From: a bacterium
Lineage (GTDB): Bacteria; Patescibacteriota; Microgenomatia; Levybacterales; UBA12049
Assembly: GCA_021813145.1 (NCBI GenBank)
Contig: JAKALS010000006.1
Span: 1-32,401, forward strand
Direction: 5' to 3'
DNA: 32,401 nt
Under the pieces are notes generated by a model, which did no database searches, had not been told where the DNA came from, and saw only the letters and a program-made list of their open reading frames with translations. Each line of letters begins with the position of its first letter. Positions within the stretch are counted from its first letter, which is position 1. Positions 10,425 through 20,856 of this stretch are shown one piece after another. Position numbers and translations under genes: made by a program.

Positions 10425-10593
10425 CCTTTATTCAAAATTCTTGAGGGTTAATCATTTTTTAATTCATAATTCTTTTATAATTCTTCGGCAGATGTCACCA
10501 GTTTTGCCCTCTTTCGATATACAAAGATTTACGATTTATGATTGAAGAAGAAAATTTATTGACAACTCCATAAGTCTGATATATATTCTGTCT

Positions 10594-11358
10594 ATGGCTT
10601 TCTTACCTCTTATTGCTCTAGTCCTTGTAGTTTTATTCTTCTTAAGCGTCAGGATTGTACAGGAATACGACAGAGGAGTTATCTTTTTTCTCGGGAGATG
10701 CACAGGAGTAAGAGGACCCGGACTGATTCTTCTAATTCCCGTTTTTGAAAGAATGCAAAAAGTAAGCCTTAGAACAGTTACAATGGCCATTCCTTCCCAG
10801 AAAATTATTACAAAAGATAACGTTTCTATAGATATTGCCGCTGTTGCCTACTACAATGTTGTAGATCCAAAAAAATCCGTACTTGCTATTCAGGATGTAT
10901 ACGAAGCGGTTAATCAGATAAGCCAGACTACGGTAAGAAATGTAATCGGACAATTTGTCCTGGACCAGCTCCTTTCTAAAACTGCCGATATAAATACGAA
11001 AATAAAAAATGTGATAGATTCCCATACCGAACCATGGGGAGTAAAAGTTACGGCTGTCGAGATTAAAGACATAACCCTTCCGGATAATATGCAAAGGGCT
11101 ATGGCAAAAGAAGCTGAGGCAGAAAGAGAAAGAAGAGCGAAAATAGTAGCTGCCGAAGGAGAATTTCAGGCGGCCAAAAAGCTGGGTGAAGCAGCAGATT
11201 TAATAGGCAAACACCCTGTCGCCCTGCAGCTGCGAACTCTGCAGACAATGTCGGAAATTGCTACCGAAAAAAACTCTACAATCATATTCCCCGCCCAGTT
11301 TATGACAACCGTACAGGAGGCCATAAAAACAATCGGACGGGACCTCGTAAAAAAATAA
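10594..11358 (+). CDS. Slipin / SPFH (band 7) family protein
   Basis: [72 protein letters not shown]. Confidence 0.95.
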   Translation: MAFLPLIALVLVVLFFLSVRIVQEYDRGVIFFLGRCTGVRGPGLILLIPVFERMQKVSLRTVTMAIPSQKIITKDNVSIDIAAVAYYNVVDPKKSVLAIQDVYEAVNQISQTTVRNVIGQFVLDQLLSKTADINTKIKNVIDSHTEPWGVKVTAVEIKDITLPDNMQRAMAKEAEAERERRAKIVAAEGEFQAAKKLGEAADLIGKHPVALQLRTLQTMSEIATEKNSTIIFPAQFMTTVQEAIKTIGRDLVKK

Positions 11359-11369
11359 ATCCACGGAGT

Positions 11370-12116
11370 ATGAAAATAAAGTTCCTGCACTTAAATATAG
11401 AGTGGTCAAGGTTTCCCGAAAAGGTTTCAAACTTCATAAAAGAAAATGATATCGACATAGTAAACCTACAGGAAGTAACAGGCGGAAAACTAAACGAAAA
11501 ATCAATAGATACTTTTGAGTATTTTAAACAATCCTTAGGTTACAGGGGAGAACTTGTTAAGAACTGGTCTCTTTATGCCGACAAAAATGACTACTTTGGA
11601 AACACAACTCTCTTCAGAAACCCGATAGAACTTGTAAAAAAAGAAGTTGTTTGGCTTAAGGAGTTTATGCTCATACCAAATTTTAAGAAAAGAGATATAA
11701 AAGAAGACCCAAGAAGTGCAATGTCTCTTACCTTAAGGGCGGAAGGAAAAAAATTTAATGTCATAAACACTCATCTGGCTTGGGGACCAACACCCGAAGA
11801 CGAGCCTTATAAAATGGATCAGGCGAGAAAACTTTATGCTTATATGCTTTCGGTAAAATACCCCTTTATACTTTCGGGCGACTTTAATGTAACACCGGAC
11901 TCAAAAATAGTAAAAATGATTGAAAAATTCGGAGATAACTTAACTACGGCAAATAATATTCCTACAACCTTAAATTCAAAGTTGCACCGTTTTCCAAATC
12001 TTTCCTACGCCGTTGACTATATTTTTATTCCCAAAAATACAAAATACGGGAATTTTAAATTAATTGATGAAGATCTTTCCGACCACTATGGACTATTCGC
12101 CGAAATCGAACTCTGA
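11370..12116 (+). CDS. Endonuclease/exonuclease/phosphatase family protein
   Basis: FLHLNIEWSRFP, DIVNLQEVTG, INTHLAWGP, LSGDFNVTPDS, LSDHYGLFAEI (EEP-fold motifs). Confidence 0.92.
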   Translation: MKIKFLHLNIEWSRFPEKVSNFIKENDIDIVNLQEVTGGKLNEKSIDTFEYFKQSLGYRGELVKNWSLYADKNDYFGNTTLFRNPIELVKKEVVWLKEFMLIPNFKKRDIKEDPRSAMSLTLRAEGKKFNVINTHLAWGPTPEDEPYKMDQARKLYAYMLSVKYPFILSGDFNVTPDSKIVKMIEKFGDNLTTANNIPTTLNSKLHRFPNLSYAVDYIFIPKNTKYGNFKLIDEDLSDHYGLFAEIEL

Positions 12117-13883
12117 CTATCTGGAAAACCAATAACTGAGGATCTCTTTCACAATGGGCCCGGCAACATTTGAACCCTCTCCGCTGTTTTCCGAAAGGAC
12201 GGTTACTACAATTTGGGGATTATAGGCCGGAGCAAAAGCAGTAACCCAAGCATGAGGAAGAGTTGTTTCTCCCCCGACCTGGGCAGTACCTGTTTTGCAG
12301 GCGACAACCACATGTTTTGTATCGGCGGAGGCAGAAGCTACCGGCAGAATATTTTTGTTATCTATGGCAAGCTTGGGATTTTTGACCGAAAAATTAAACA
12401 AAGGCCATGCAACTCCTCCGGGAGCGCATGCTTCGACCATCCCCTCCCTGATAAGGTCATCGTCCTGCTGATTTAAAAGGTTTGAAGCAAGAGTAATCGG
12501 CTGTTCGGACTTTAAAAGATGGGGTTGATAAATAGTTCCGTTATTTGCTATTCCTTCTGTCCAGGCATTTACCTGCAAAGGCGTAACAAGCAAATATCCC
12601 TGTCCTATTCCATAATGATAGGTATCGCCCAAGTACCACGGCTGCCCAAAAGTTTTTTGCTTCCATTCGGGAGTCGGAACAACTCCGGATGCCTCCCCGG
12701 CCAGATCTATTCCCAAAGGCTTCCCAAGGCCGAATTCGCTCGCAGTTTTAGAAACGGTGTCAACTCCGACCTTTTCGGCAAGCTTATAGAAGAAAATATC
12801 GTTTGACCTTTGAATTCCCTTTACCACATTTACCATCCCGTCCGTCCCGCCGTAACCGGTGTAATACCAGTTGGAAAAGGAAAAAGAACCGACATTTAAA
12901 ACTCCCGTATCCTGAATCTGCCAGTTTGCATCGATTATCTTATTCGAAAGGCCTGATGCAGCGACGATAAGCTTAAAAGTCGAACCGGGGGGATAAAGAC
13001 CCGAAATAGCTCTGTTTAAAAGAGGCTGATTTTTTGAATCGGAAAGGATATCCGAAACCGAAAAATATGAACTGCCGGAGGAAACAAGATAATTTGAGCC
13101 CAAGGTAAAAAGGTTGGGGTCGAAGGAGGGTTTTGAAACCATTGCAAGTATTTCACCTTTAGGTGTCGATACTATTGCCGCCCCCCTTTTCACGTCTTTC
13201 ATTGCGTTATAAACCGCTTCCTGAAGGTTGGCATCTATTGTTAAAGTAATGTTTTGTCCCGGAACAGGGTCTGTTTGGCCAAGCGTCCTTACGGGATTTC
13301 CCATTGCATCGACTTCTATGAGTTGTTTTCCGTCTGTCCCCCTTAGCTTGCTTTCGTACTCCTGTTCTATCCCCTCTTTACCTATCAAGTCTCCCGGCCC
13401 GTATCCCGCATATTGAGGCTCGGATAATTCGCTCTTTGAAATCTGACCAAGGTATCCGATTACCTGCGCCATTGCATCTTTATAAGGATATTCTCTAAGG
13501 CTGTCCACCTCGAGGTCTTTTTTTCCTTTTGCAATCAGAGCTAAAGCCTGTTTTTGTTCAAGTTGTACTGTTTTCCCGTTTACTTCTTCTCTAAACCCCG
13601 GTATGTTATAAACAAGAGGTTTACCATACCTGTCAAATATTATTCCCCTCGGTGCATGAACTATAACCGTTCTTATCCTATTACTGTTGGAAAGATATCT
13701 GTATTTTGAGCCCTCGACTACCTGAAGATAAAAAAGTCGTGCGAAAAGGAGAAATACAAAAACACCCAGACATAAAAGCAAAAAAAGGTCTCTGGTGGAA
13801 TGATTTTGTATGAACTCCTTCTGTTTTTTATGCAGTTTTTCGCTTGAAACGAAATCCGGGAAAGCTATTCCGACTTTATTCAT
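12117..13883 (-). CDS. mrdA: Penicillin-binding protein 2
   Basis: RGIIFDRYGKPLVYN, YPPGSTFKLI (SxxK), RSND (SxN), CKTGTAQVG (KTGT), single N-terminal TM segment. Confidence 0.95.
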   Translation of the reverse strand: MNKVGIAFPDFVSSEKLHKKQKEFIQNHSTRDLFLLLCLGVFVFLLFARLFYLQVVEGSKYRYLSNSNRIRTVIVHAPRGIIFDRYGKPLVYNIPGFREEVNGKTVQLEQKQALALIAKGKKDLEVDSLREYPYKDAMAQVIGYLGQISKSELSEPQYAGYGPGDLIGKEGIEQEYESKLRGTDGKQLIEVDAMGNPVRTLGQTDPVPGQNITLTIDANLQEAVYNAMKDVKRGAAIVSTPKGEILAMVSKPSFDPNLFTLGSNYLVSSGSSYFSVSDILSDSKNQPLLNRAISGLYPPGSTFKLIVAASGLSNKIIDANWQIQDTGVLNVGSFSFSNWYYTGYGGTDGMVNVVKGIQRSNDIFFYKLAEKVGVDTVSKTASEFGLGKPLGIDLAGEASGVVPTPEWKQKTFGQPWYLGDTYHYGIGQGYLLVTPLQVNAWTEGIANNGTIYQPHLLKSEQPITLASNLLNQQDDDLIREGMVEACAPGGVAWPLFNFSVKNPKLAIDNKNILPVASASADTKHVVVACKTGTAQVGGETTLPHAWVTAFAPAYNPQIVVTVLSENSGEGSNVAGPIVKEILSYWFSR

Positions 13884-14319
13884 AAAGTTTTGAACCTAAA
13901 ACATCTTTTTTTAAAGCACCTTTATTCAATCTTGAGAATAAGACGAAGACCAAGACACCAAGTATAGCACTAAAAACGGACTCTAAAACTACAATTCCTT
14001 TGGAGTAAAAAATCCAAAGATAAAAAAGGCTGCCTATAAAAGAAGCCGTAAGGACAAAGGGTACGGTCGCTATTTCAAATTTCCTTTCGTAAATAAATAC
14101 GATAAAAAGAAAAACCGAAAAGAAAAGCCCCGATAAACCCAAAGGCCTAAATGTTATTGCATCAAGAAAAAAACCTGTAATTAAAGCAAGAAAAAGTACC
14201 CATTCCTTTCTTTCCAGAACAAAAAACGAAAGAAGGACAATAAAAACAAAAGGAATGGTAGTTACCGAACTTTCCAAAAAGAGAGATAACAGAAAAAAAA
14301 TCAGCAGAATATATTTCAT
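13876..14319 (-). CDS. mreD: Rod shape-determining protein MreD-like
   Basis: Hydrophobic multi-TM protein located between mreC and mrdA. Confidence 0.75.
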   Translation of the reverse strand: MKYILLIFFLLSLFLESSVTTIPFVFIVLLSFFVLERKEWVLFLALITGFFLDAITFRPLGLSGLFFSVFLFIVFIYERKFEIATVPFVLTASFIGSLFYLWIFYSKGIVVLESVFSAILGVLVFVLFSRLNKGALKKDVLGSKLYE

Positions 14320-15110
14320 TACTTTATTACAAAAACCGTAGTAAGTTTTGAAAAATCCAGAAAAGAGGTCACCATTGCCCTTTGAAAAAGGTCGCTTGGC
14401 CGTTTATCGACGGATACTATTTTCCCCACAACAAGCCCCGGAGGAAATCCCCCGCCCGAAAGATTAGTGTCTCCGTTTGTTAAAACAAGATCTTTTGTGC
14501 TTAAATTATCGGACAAAAGAACGTTATCGAGTATCATCTGGCCTCCTCCCTGTCCTTTTATGACTCCCAAAACTCCCTGTGATGTTTTTGCGGTAAAAGA
14601 CGAAGAGGAATTTGTAACAAGACTAACCTGCGAAAGAAAACCCTCTACTTTGGATACCCTGCCTACAAGATTATTTTTATATACAACGGTATCGCCTGAT
14701 TCTACCCCGTCGCTTGTTCCTTTATTAATAATAAAAGTTTCGGGAACAGAAAATCCGGGAATAAAACCGGGAGCTCCGACTATTTGAGCGGGTAAAAGGC
14801 TCTGCGTCTGTACATCCGCGGTTTTAAACTGATCCAAAAGAGCGGAATTTTCTTCTTTAAGCCTTTGTTCATCCGAAATTATAGAAGCCAAGTCGATATT
14901 TTCCGCCTCAAGTTTCTTCACTTGTCCGCTTGTTCCAAAATTTTCAAAAGAATTAAAAACTCCGTAAGTAAGACCTTGAAAAGGAGAAAATAATTTTTGA
15001 GTAATCGATGTTACGGGAAAAAGTATTCCTGTTTTTGAAAGGCCGAAAATAAAAAGAGAAAGAATTAAAACAATAAAAAAAGCAAGAAAAAAATTCTCTT
15101 TTTTTCGCAT
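14319..15110 (-). CDS. mreC: Rod shape-determining protein MreC
   Basis: N-terminal TM, coiled coil (KKLEAENIDL...EENSAL), then IVGAPGF...FIINKGTSDGVESGDTVVYKNNLVGRV. Confidence 0.92.
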   Translation of the reverse strand: MRKKENFFLAFFIVLILSLFIFGLSKTGILFPVTSITQKLFSPFQGLTYGVFNSFENFGTSGQVKKLEAENIDLASIISDEQRLKEENSALLDQFKTADVQTQSLLPAQIVGAPGFIPGFSVPETFIINKGTSDGVESGDTVVYKNNLVGRVSKVEGFLSQVSLVTNSSSSFTAKTSQGVLGVIKGQGGGQMILDNVLLSDNLSTKDLVLTNGDTNLSGGGFPPGLVVGKIVSVDKRPSDLFQRAMVTSFLDFSKLTTVFVIK

Positions 15111-15124
15111 GCAGACATTGTAGT

Positions 15125-15511
15125 CTACTTCTTTTTAAAGTTCAATGCACAGGAGTTTATGCAATATCTCATTCCGGTAGTTTCTTTGGGGCCGTCGTTA
15201 AATAAATGCCCAAGATGTGAGCCGCAGTTTTTACAGACTACTTCGGTTCTTATCATTCCATATCTGTCGTCTTCCCTAAGTTCTATATTCTCTTTGTTTA
15301 TTGGATCGTCAAAGCTCGGCCAGCCGCTGCCCGAATCAAATTTTGTGTCCGAAGAAAACAAAGGCCGATCACATGCAGCACACTCGTAAACCCCCTTTTC
15401 GTGATTGTTATAGAGAGCTCCCGAAAATGCCGGTTCCGTTGCGCCCTTTCTTAAAACCTCATACTGCTTAGGGCCTAACTTTTTCTTCCAATATTCATTA
15501 CTCTTATTCAT
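15125..15511 (-). CDS. msrB: Peptide-methionine (R)-S-oxide reductase
   Basis: YECAACDRPLFSSDTKFDSGSGWPSF, CKNCGSHLGHLFNDGP, RYCINSCALNF. Confidence 0.97.
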   Translation of the reverse strand: MNKSNEYWKKKLGPKQYEVLRKGATEPAFSGALYNNHEKGVYECAACDRPLFSSDTKFDSGSGWPSFDDPINKENIELREDDRYGMIRTEVVCKNCGSHLGHLFNDGPKETTGMRYCINSCALNFKKK

Positions 15512-15568
15512 GCCTAAATTATATCAAAGGCTTCCAACTTCTACTTTCTAGCTTCATAAACCTGAGGT

Positions 15569-16699
15569 TTATTTGAGGCCGCCTATAACTTTTACCCTTT
15601 GAAGCAGTGAATCGTCTTCCAAAACTTTTCCAGTTCCTCTTACAACGGATGTAAGCGGATCCTCGGAGCGGATAACCGGAATATGTGTTCTTTCCACTAT
15701 TAAATGGTCGAGTCCCGAGAGAAGCGAACCTCCGCCCGTCAGCAATACTCCGTGCTCCAGAATATCCGATGTTAGTTCGGGAGGAGCATCCTCCAGAACG
15801 TCCGCAACAGCATCTATTATTCTAGAAAGAACAGGCGATAATGCTTCCCTTACTTCAACTTCTGTTACCCTTAAGCTTTTTGGTAGTCCTGTTTCTATAT
15901 CTCTTCCCCTTACAACCGCCATCTTTTCCGGTGTTGGCTCACTGCTACTTTGCAAAGATTGGGTTATATCGTCCGTTTTTTCTTTTACTTTTGCACTTTT
16001 TGTTTTAATTTTTGGAGCTTCGTATGCACTTCCTATCTTTATTTTTAAGTCCTCTGCGGTTCTTTCGCCCAGAATAAGCCCGTGTCTTAACCTTATATAA
16101 TGGACTATCGCGCTGTCCATGTCGTCTCCGGCAAGTTTTAAGGATTTACTTACAACTATTCCCCCAAGAGAAATAACGGCAATTTCCGTCGTTCCCCCTC
16201 CTATATCCACTACCATTACTCCCGTTGGAGAAAAAACAGAAACAGACTCCCCTATTGCAGCCGCCATGGGCTCTTCTATTAAAAAGGCTTCCCTTGCTCC
16301 GGCCGAAAGAGCCGCTTCCCAGACAGCCCTTCTTTCGACTTCGGTTACGGATGAGGGTATTCCTATTACCACCTTTGGCCTTGACCATGCAACAGGCAGA
16401 ACATTTCCAACTTCGTGTACAGCCTGTATATAATGGGAAATCATTGCCGCAGTCGCATCAAAATCGGCTATTACTCCGCCATGCAGGGGTCTTACCGTTT
16501 CTATTGTCGCCGGGGTTTTACCGACCATTCTTTTTGCCTCGCTCCCTATAGCAATAACTTTTTTTGTTTTTTTGTGCATTGCAACAACCGAGGGTTCCCT
16601 TATGACTATTCCTTTGCCCTTTACCCAGACTAGTGTATTCGCAGTTCCCAAATCTATTCCTATATCATGGGAAAAAATAGAGAAGAATTTATCAAACAT
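15569..16699 (-). CDS. mreB: Rod shape-determining protein MreB
   Basis: IGIDLGTANTLVWVKGKGIVIREPSVVA, VIGIPSSVTEVERRAV, IGGGTTEIAVISLGGIV, LLTGGGSLLSGLD. ATG at 16699 preferred (MFDKFFSIFSHD). Confidence 0.97.
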   Translation of the reverse strand: MFDKFFSIFSHDIGIDLGTANTLVWVKGKGIVIREPSVVAMHKKTKKVIAIGSEAKRMVGKTPATIETVRPLHGGVIADFDATAAMISHYIQAVHEVGNVLPVAWSRPKVVIGIPSSVTEVERRAVWEAALSAGAREAFLIEEPMAAAIGESVSVFSPTGVMVVDIGGGTTEIAVISLGGIVVSKSLKLAGDDMDSAIVHYIRLRHGLILGERTAEDLKIKIGSAYEAPKIKTKSAKVKEKTDDITQSLQSSSEPTPEKMAVVRGRDIETGLPKSLRVTEVEVREALSPVLSRIIDAVADVLEDAPPELTSDILEHGVLLTGGGSLLSGLDHLIVERTHIPVIRSEDPLTSVVRGTGKVLEDDSLLQRVKVIGGLK

Positions 16700-16713
16700 A
16701 ACTGGCAACAAGC

Positions 16714-16750
16714 AACTAGCCGCTAGTTATTTAGTTCAACTAAATGCTAG
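16714..16750. repeat. CTAG-rich intergenic palindromic element, copy 1 (mreB upstream region)
   Basis: aactagc-c-gctagtt (16714-16728) and atttagtt-c-aactaaat (16729-16745), both perfect, followed by gctag. Confidence 0.7.
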
Positions 16751-16830
16751 ATTTTAGGTGCTGATTGCTAATAATATATCATCTTGCCCACCGATTTCCA
16801 ATATGTTAAGATAAACTCCATCCGGGCTTA

Positions 16831-19152
16831 ATGAAATACATTAATATATTAAATAAGATAATCGAATATAGCTTTTACGCTTTATTTTTCCTGGTTCCGC
16901 TCGTCCTCTTTCCGGATACTTCCGAACTTTTCGAATTTAACAAAATGTGGCTTACTTTTATTATCTCCCTCGTAATCCTTGCGGCCTGGGGGTCAAAGAT
17001 GCTTATTAAAAGACAGTTTAAAATTCAAAGAACTCCTCTTGATATTCCAATTCTGTTATTTCTTGCCTCACAAATAATCTCTACAATTTTTACCTTGGAT
17101 AGACACGTATCTCTTTGGGGGTACTACTCCCGCTTTAATGGCGGATTATTTTCTATACTCGCATATATCTTCCTCTACTATGCCTTTGTATCGAACTTCA
17201 GGGAAAATGCAAAAACGGTTGTAAAAAGACTCATAGCCGTTATTCTTTCATCCGGTGTTATAGTTGCCCTTTGGGGCCTTCCGTCGCATTTTGGCTATGA
17301 CCCGACTTGCCTTGCATTCAGGGGAACTTTTGATGTTTCATGCTGGACTTCGGATTTTCAGCCAAAGGTCAGGATATTCTCTACATTAGGTCAGCCTGAT
17401 TGGCTTGCGGCTTACCTTGCTGCTCTTCTTCCCATAATCACAGTTTTTCTTTTAAGAAGCAAACTATTCAAAGAAACAAAACAAGGCCTTAAGTTTTCGC
17501 CCAAGGATGCTTTTTTTGCAGTTCTTTATTTCCTTATTTTTGTCCTTTTTTATCTTGACCTTTTGTATACCAATTCTAAATCGGGACTTTTGGGGCTCTG
17601 GGCTGGAGCGGTATTTTTTGCGGCAGGATACATTCTCTTAAAATTACGGGATAAAGGCAAAGAAGAAGCCAAAAAATTCACATGGGACTACAGATTTCTG
17701 GCAACGGCAATAGTTGCAGTTCTTATAATGACTTTTGTTGTTGCCACTCCGTTTACATTCATGCGAAACTATTTCACTTATCAGGGGCTTAAAGGAAATA
17801 TTTCCCTTCTTATACACAAGCCCAAGCCTACCCCGGCGCCAAAAACGACAACCGTCCAGGCCGTTGCGGGCGCGGGAGAACTCGGGGGAACGGATTCCGG
17901 GACAATAAGGCTTTTGGTCTGGCACGGTGCAATAGAGGCATGGCTTCATAATCCGATAATAGGAACGGGTGTGGAAACTTTTGCCTTTGCATACTATTTA
18001 TATAGGCCTGCTGCCCACAACATGACTTCGGAATGGCAGTACCTTTACAATAAAGCGCATAACGAATATCTTAATTATCTTGCAACAACCGGGGCTTTCG
18101 GACTTTTGACATACCTTTCGGTGATTGGTCTTTTTTTCTACTTTTCTATAAAAACACTTTTGAAGGTAAAGATGAATGCGGATAATAAAAATCTTGTTCT
18201 TGGGCTTTTGGCCGGATATGTAACAATTCTTATTACAAACTTTTTCGGATTTTCCGTAGTAATAATAAATCTTTTTATATTCCTTCTGCCTGCTTTGGCA
18301 TTTACGCTTTTAAATCTTATAAATTACGACCGTACCCTAAACCTTGCACTTAATAAGAAAGTAGACGGAACCGTAGCCAAAAATGAGGACTACAAAGTGA
18401 CGGCTCCTATATGGGCAGGTATTGTTGTTATTGTAATTTTATGTGGATATTCGATTCTGGGATTGATCAATTACTGGAATGCCGACAGAGCCTATGCCAA
18501 AGGATATAATCTCGACAGAGTAGGAGATTATCAGACCGCTTATCCCTACTTGCAACAGGCGGTAAACCAAAGACCCGGCGAGCCGGTTTTCCAGGACGAG
18601 ATGTCCGTAAATGATGCTGTTTTAACAATTGCACTCTTAAAGGAAGCCCAAAGCCAACCGCAACAGGCTACCCAGGCGGCTGCCCTTGCGCAAAATCTTG
18701 CAAAAGAAGCTATTACCACAAGCGATAATATAACGACTCAACATCCGAACAACGTAGTGTTTTGGAAGGATAGGGTAAGAGTCTTATATACGCTTGCCCA
18801 GGCTGATCAGAGGTATTACGCACTCGCTCTTGATGCTATCAAAAAGGCGGCACAACTTGCTCCTACCGATGCTGATATTTCCTATAACATGGGGATACTG
18901 TACGGACAGAACGGAGACACAAAAGATGCTGTCTCTACGCTTGAAAATACAGTGAGGCTAAAACCTAATTATGATATGGCATATTACGCTCTTGGCATTT
19001 TCTACCATCAGCTTGCAATAAATAATAAGGGCCAAGTTGTGAACCAACAATATCAGCAAAAAGCAATAGACGCAATGAATGCAATGCTTAAAGTTTCTCC
19101 CGGCAACCAGCAAGCCCTCGACGCCCTAAAAACCTGGGGCGGAGGAAAATAG
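16831..19152 (+). CDS. O-antigen ligase/polymerase-like membrane protein with C-terminal TPR region
   Basis: Many TM segments, large loop GAIEAWLHNPIIGTGVETF...HNEYLNYLATTGAFGLL (Wzy_C-like), then TPR-like repeats (DADISYNMGILYGQNGDTKDAV, YDMAYYALGIFY). Confidence 0.9.
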   Translation: MKYINILNKIIEYSFYALFFLVPLVLFPDTSELFEFNKMWLTFIISLVILAAWGSKMLIKRQFKIQRTPLDIPILLFLASQIISTIFTLDRHVSLWGYYSRFNGGLFSILAYIFLYYAFVSNFRENAKTVVKRLIAVILSSGVIVALWGLPSHFGYDPTCLAFRGTFDVSCWTSDFQPKVRIFSTLGQPDWLAAYLAALLPIITVFLLRSKLFKETKQGLKFSPKDAFFAVLYFLIFVLFYLDLLYTNSKSGLLGLWAGAVFFAAGYILLKLRDKGKEEAKKFTWDYRFLATAIVAVLIMTFVVATPFTFMRNYFTYQGLKGNISLLIHKPKPTPAPKTTTVQAVAGAGELGGTDSGTIRLLVWHGAIEAWLHNPIIGTGVETFAFAYYLYRPAAHNMTSEWQYLYNKAHNEYLNYLATTGAFGLLTYLSVIGLFFYFSIKTLLKVKMNADNKNLVLGLLAGYVTILITNFFGFSVVIINLFIFLLPALAFTLLNLINYDRTLNLALNKKVDGTVAKNEDYKVTAPIWAGIVVIVILCGYSILGLINYWNADRAYAKGYNLDRVGDYQTAYPYLQQAVNQRPGEPVFQDEMSVNDAVLTIALLKEAQSQPQQATQAAALAQNLAKEAITTSDNITTQHPNNVVFWKDRVRVLYTLAQADQRYYALALDAIKKAAQLAPTDADISYNMGILYGQNGDTKDAVSTLENTVRLKPNYDMAYYALGIFYHQLAINNKGQVVNQQYQQKAIDAMNAMLKVSPGNQQALDALKTWGGGK

Positions 19153-19216
19153 GAGGCTCAAGACATTAGAAAATTCCCCTATTTTCTGCTAAAATATAGC
19201 TACTGCCTAAAATAAG

Positions 19217-19768
19217 ATGTTAAAAATTGTTCAAGCCCCTAATCCTGTCCTCTCGCAAAAAGCTAAAAGAATAGCCAAAGTAGATAAATCTGTTTTAAAA
19301 CTTATTAACGACATGGAGGAGTCCTTGGTAGCAGCAACGGACCCTATCGGAGTAGGACTTGCCGCTCCCCAGGTTGGAAGGTCGCTTCAACTTTTTATTG
19401 CAAAACCGACAAAAAAATCTAAACTTTTAGTGTTTATAAATCCTGTTATAGAAAAGTTCGAAAATAAGACAGACGGGGAAAAATTAAAAAAGAAAAATGA
19501 ACACAAAAAACTTGAAGGGTGCCTTTCATTAAGGGATATCTGGGGAGAAGTCGAAAGATATGACAGTGTTGAAGTTTCATACCAGGATATGACAGGAAAA
19601 AGACACAACAGGAGATTTGACGGATTCATGGCTACGATAATCCAGCACGAAACAGATCATCTCAAGGGAGTACTGTTTCCGAGGCGTGTTCTTGAACAAA
19701 ACGGAATTTTATATAAATCGGAAAAAGACGAAAAAGGCGAAGACGTTTTTGAAGAAATAAAGCTTTAG
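19217..19768 (+). CDS. def: Peptide deformylase
   Basis: Motif 1 GVGLAAPQVG, motif 2 EGCLSL, motif 3 QHETDHLKG. Confidence 0.97.
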   Translation: MLKIVQAPNPVLSQKAKRIAKVDKSVLKLINDMEESLVAATDPIGVGLAAPQVGRSLQLFIAKPTKKSKLLVFINPVIEKFENKTDGEKLKKKNEHKKLEGCLSLRDIWGEVERYDSVEVSYQDMTGKRHNRRFDGFMATIIQHETDHLKGVLFPRRVLEQNGILYKSEKDEKGEDVFEEIKL

Positions 19769-19800
19769 CCATAATTTTCGTGATTGAGGACTGATAAATT

Positions 19801-20568
19801 ATGAAAATTGTCTATTTTGGCTCTTCCGAATTCTCGAAATGGGTCCTTCCCTACTTAAAGGATTTTGAAGTTGAACTTATTGTAGATGAGAATACCCCTT
19901 TAGAAAAAGTTTTCCAGACAAAGGCGGAGGTAGCGGTATTGGCTGCTTATGGCAAAATTCTTCCCAAAAAGGTTCTTGAGCATTTCAACTCTGGAATTTT
20001 AAATATTCACCCTTCCCTACTGCCCAAATACCGGGGACCGAGCCCAGTGCAGACGGCTATTTTAAACGGAGACAAAAAAACTGGAGTAACAGTAATCAGA
20101 CTCGATGAAGAAATGGATCACGGCCCTATTTTAGGACAAGAAGAAATAGAAATATCAAAAAACGATACGGCACAGACTTTGTATGAAAAGCTATTCCCCC
20201 TAGGAGCCAAAATAATTGCAAAAAACCTTGACAAATACGTAAAAAGTGAAGTAAAACTTACTTGGCAATCCCACGAAGGCGCCACTTATACAAAAATACT
20301 AAAGCGTGAAGACGGATTCGTTAACTTATCGGAAGTCGGTAATCAGCAATCGGTAATCGAGCGTAAAATCCGCGCCTATTACCCTTGGCCAGGGGTATGG
20401 GGAAAGTTTAGAATTCAAAATTCAGAATCCAAAATAATTAAGTTTTTACCGGGCAAAAGGATTCAGGTAGAAGGAAAAAAAGCCGTAAACTATAAGGATT
20501 TTATAAACGGGTATCCAGACATCGACAAAAGACTGTTGGAACTTCTTAAGTGGAGAATAGACAAATGA
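19801..20568 (+). CDS. fmt: Methionyl-tRNA formyltransferase
   Basis: VLAAYGKILPKKVLE, GILNIHPSLLPKYRGPSPVQTAILNGDKKTGVTVIRLDEEMDHGPIL. Adjacent to def. Confidence 0.97.
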   Translation: MKIVYFGSSEFSKWVLPYLKDFEVELIVDENTPLEKVFQTKAEVAVLAAYGKILPKKVLEHFNSGILNIHPSLLPKYRGPSPVQTAILNGDKKTGVTVIRLDEEMDHGPILGQEEIEISKNDTAQTLYEKLFPLGAKIIAKNLDKYVKSEVKLTWQSHEGATYTKILKREDGFVNLSEVGNQQSVIERKIRAYYPWPGVWGKFRIQNSESKIIKFLPGKRIQVEGKKAVNYKDFINGYPDIDKRLLELLKWRIDK

Positions 20569-20571
20569 TAA

Positions 20572-20817
20572 TTAAGCGCTTACGCTTACCGGGGCTTCTT
20601 CCGCTTTTGTTTCAATAGCCTTTTCCTGTGTTTTTGATGCATTCTTCCAGATTCTCAAACACTTTGTACAAAGCCTCATGGTTTTTCTTGTTCCACCGAC
20701 ATTCATCTTCACATTGTGAAGATTAGGCTTAAAGATTCTTCTTGTTCGGTTTTTTGCATGGGACACATTATGCCCGTACATAATCCCTTTCCCGCAATTA
20801 AAACATTTAGCTGCCAT
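20572..20817 (-). CDS. rpmB: 50S ribosomal protein L28 (zinc-binding form)
   Basis: [36 protein letters not shown]...LCTKCLR. Start at 20817 preferred. Confidence 0.96.
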   Translation of the reverse strand: MAAKCFNCGKGIMYGHNVSHAKNRTRRIFKPNLHNVKMNVGGTRKTMRLCTKCLRIWKNASKTQEKAIETKAEEAPVSVSA

Positions 20818-20856
20818 AGACAAATTTCCTTTCAACAATTATACTAGAAAAAACAT

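Noticed and set aside
11166-11430. Two 74-76 aa minus-strand ORFs
   Set aside because: Antisense to the slipin and EEP genes, with no family signal.
16119-16633. Multiple 72-108 aa plus-strand ORFs
   Set aside because: Antisense shadows of the strongly supported mreB gene.
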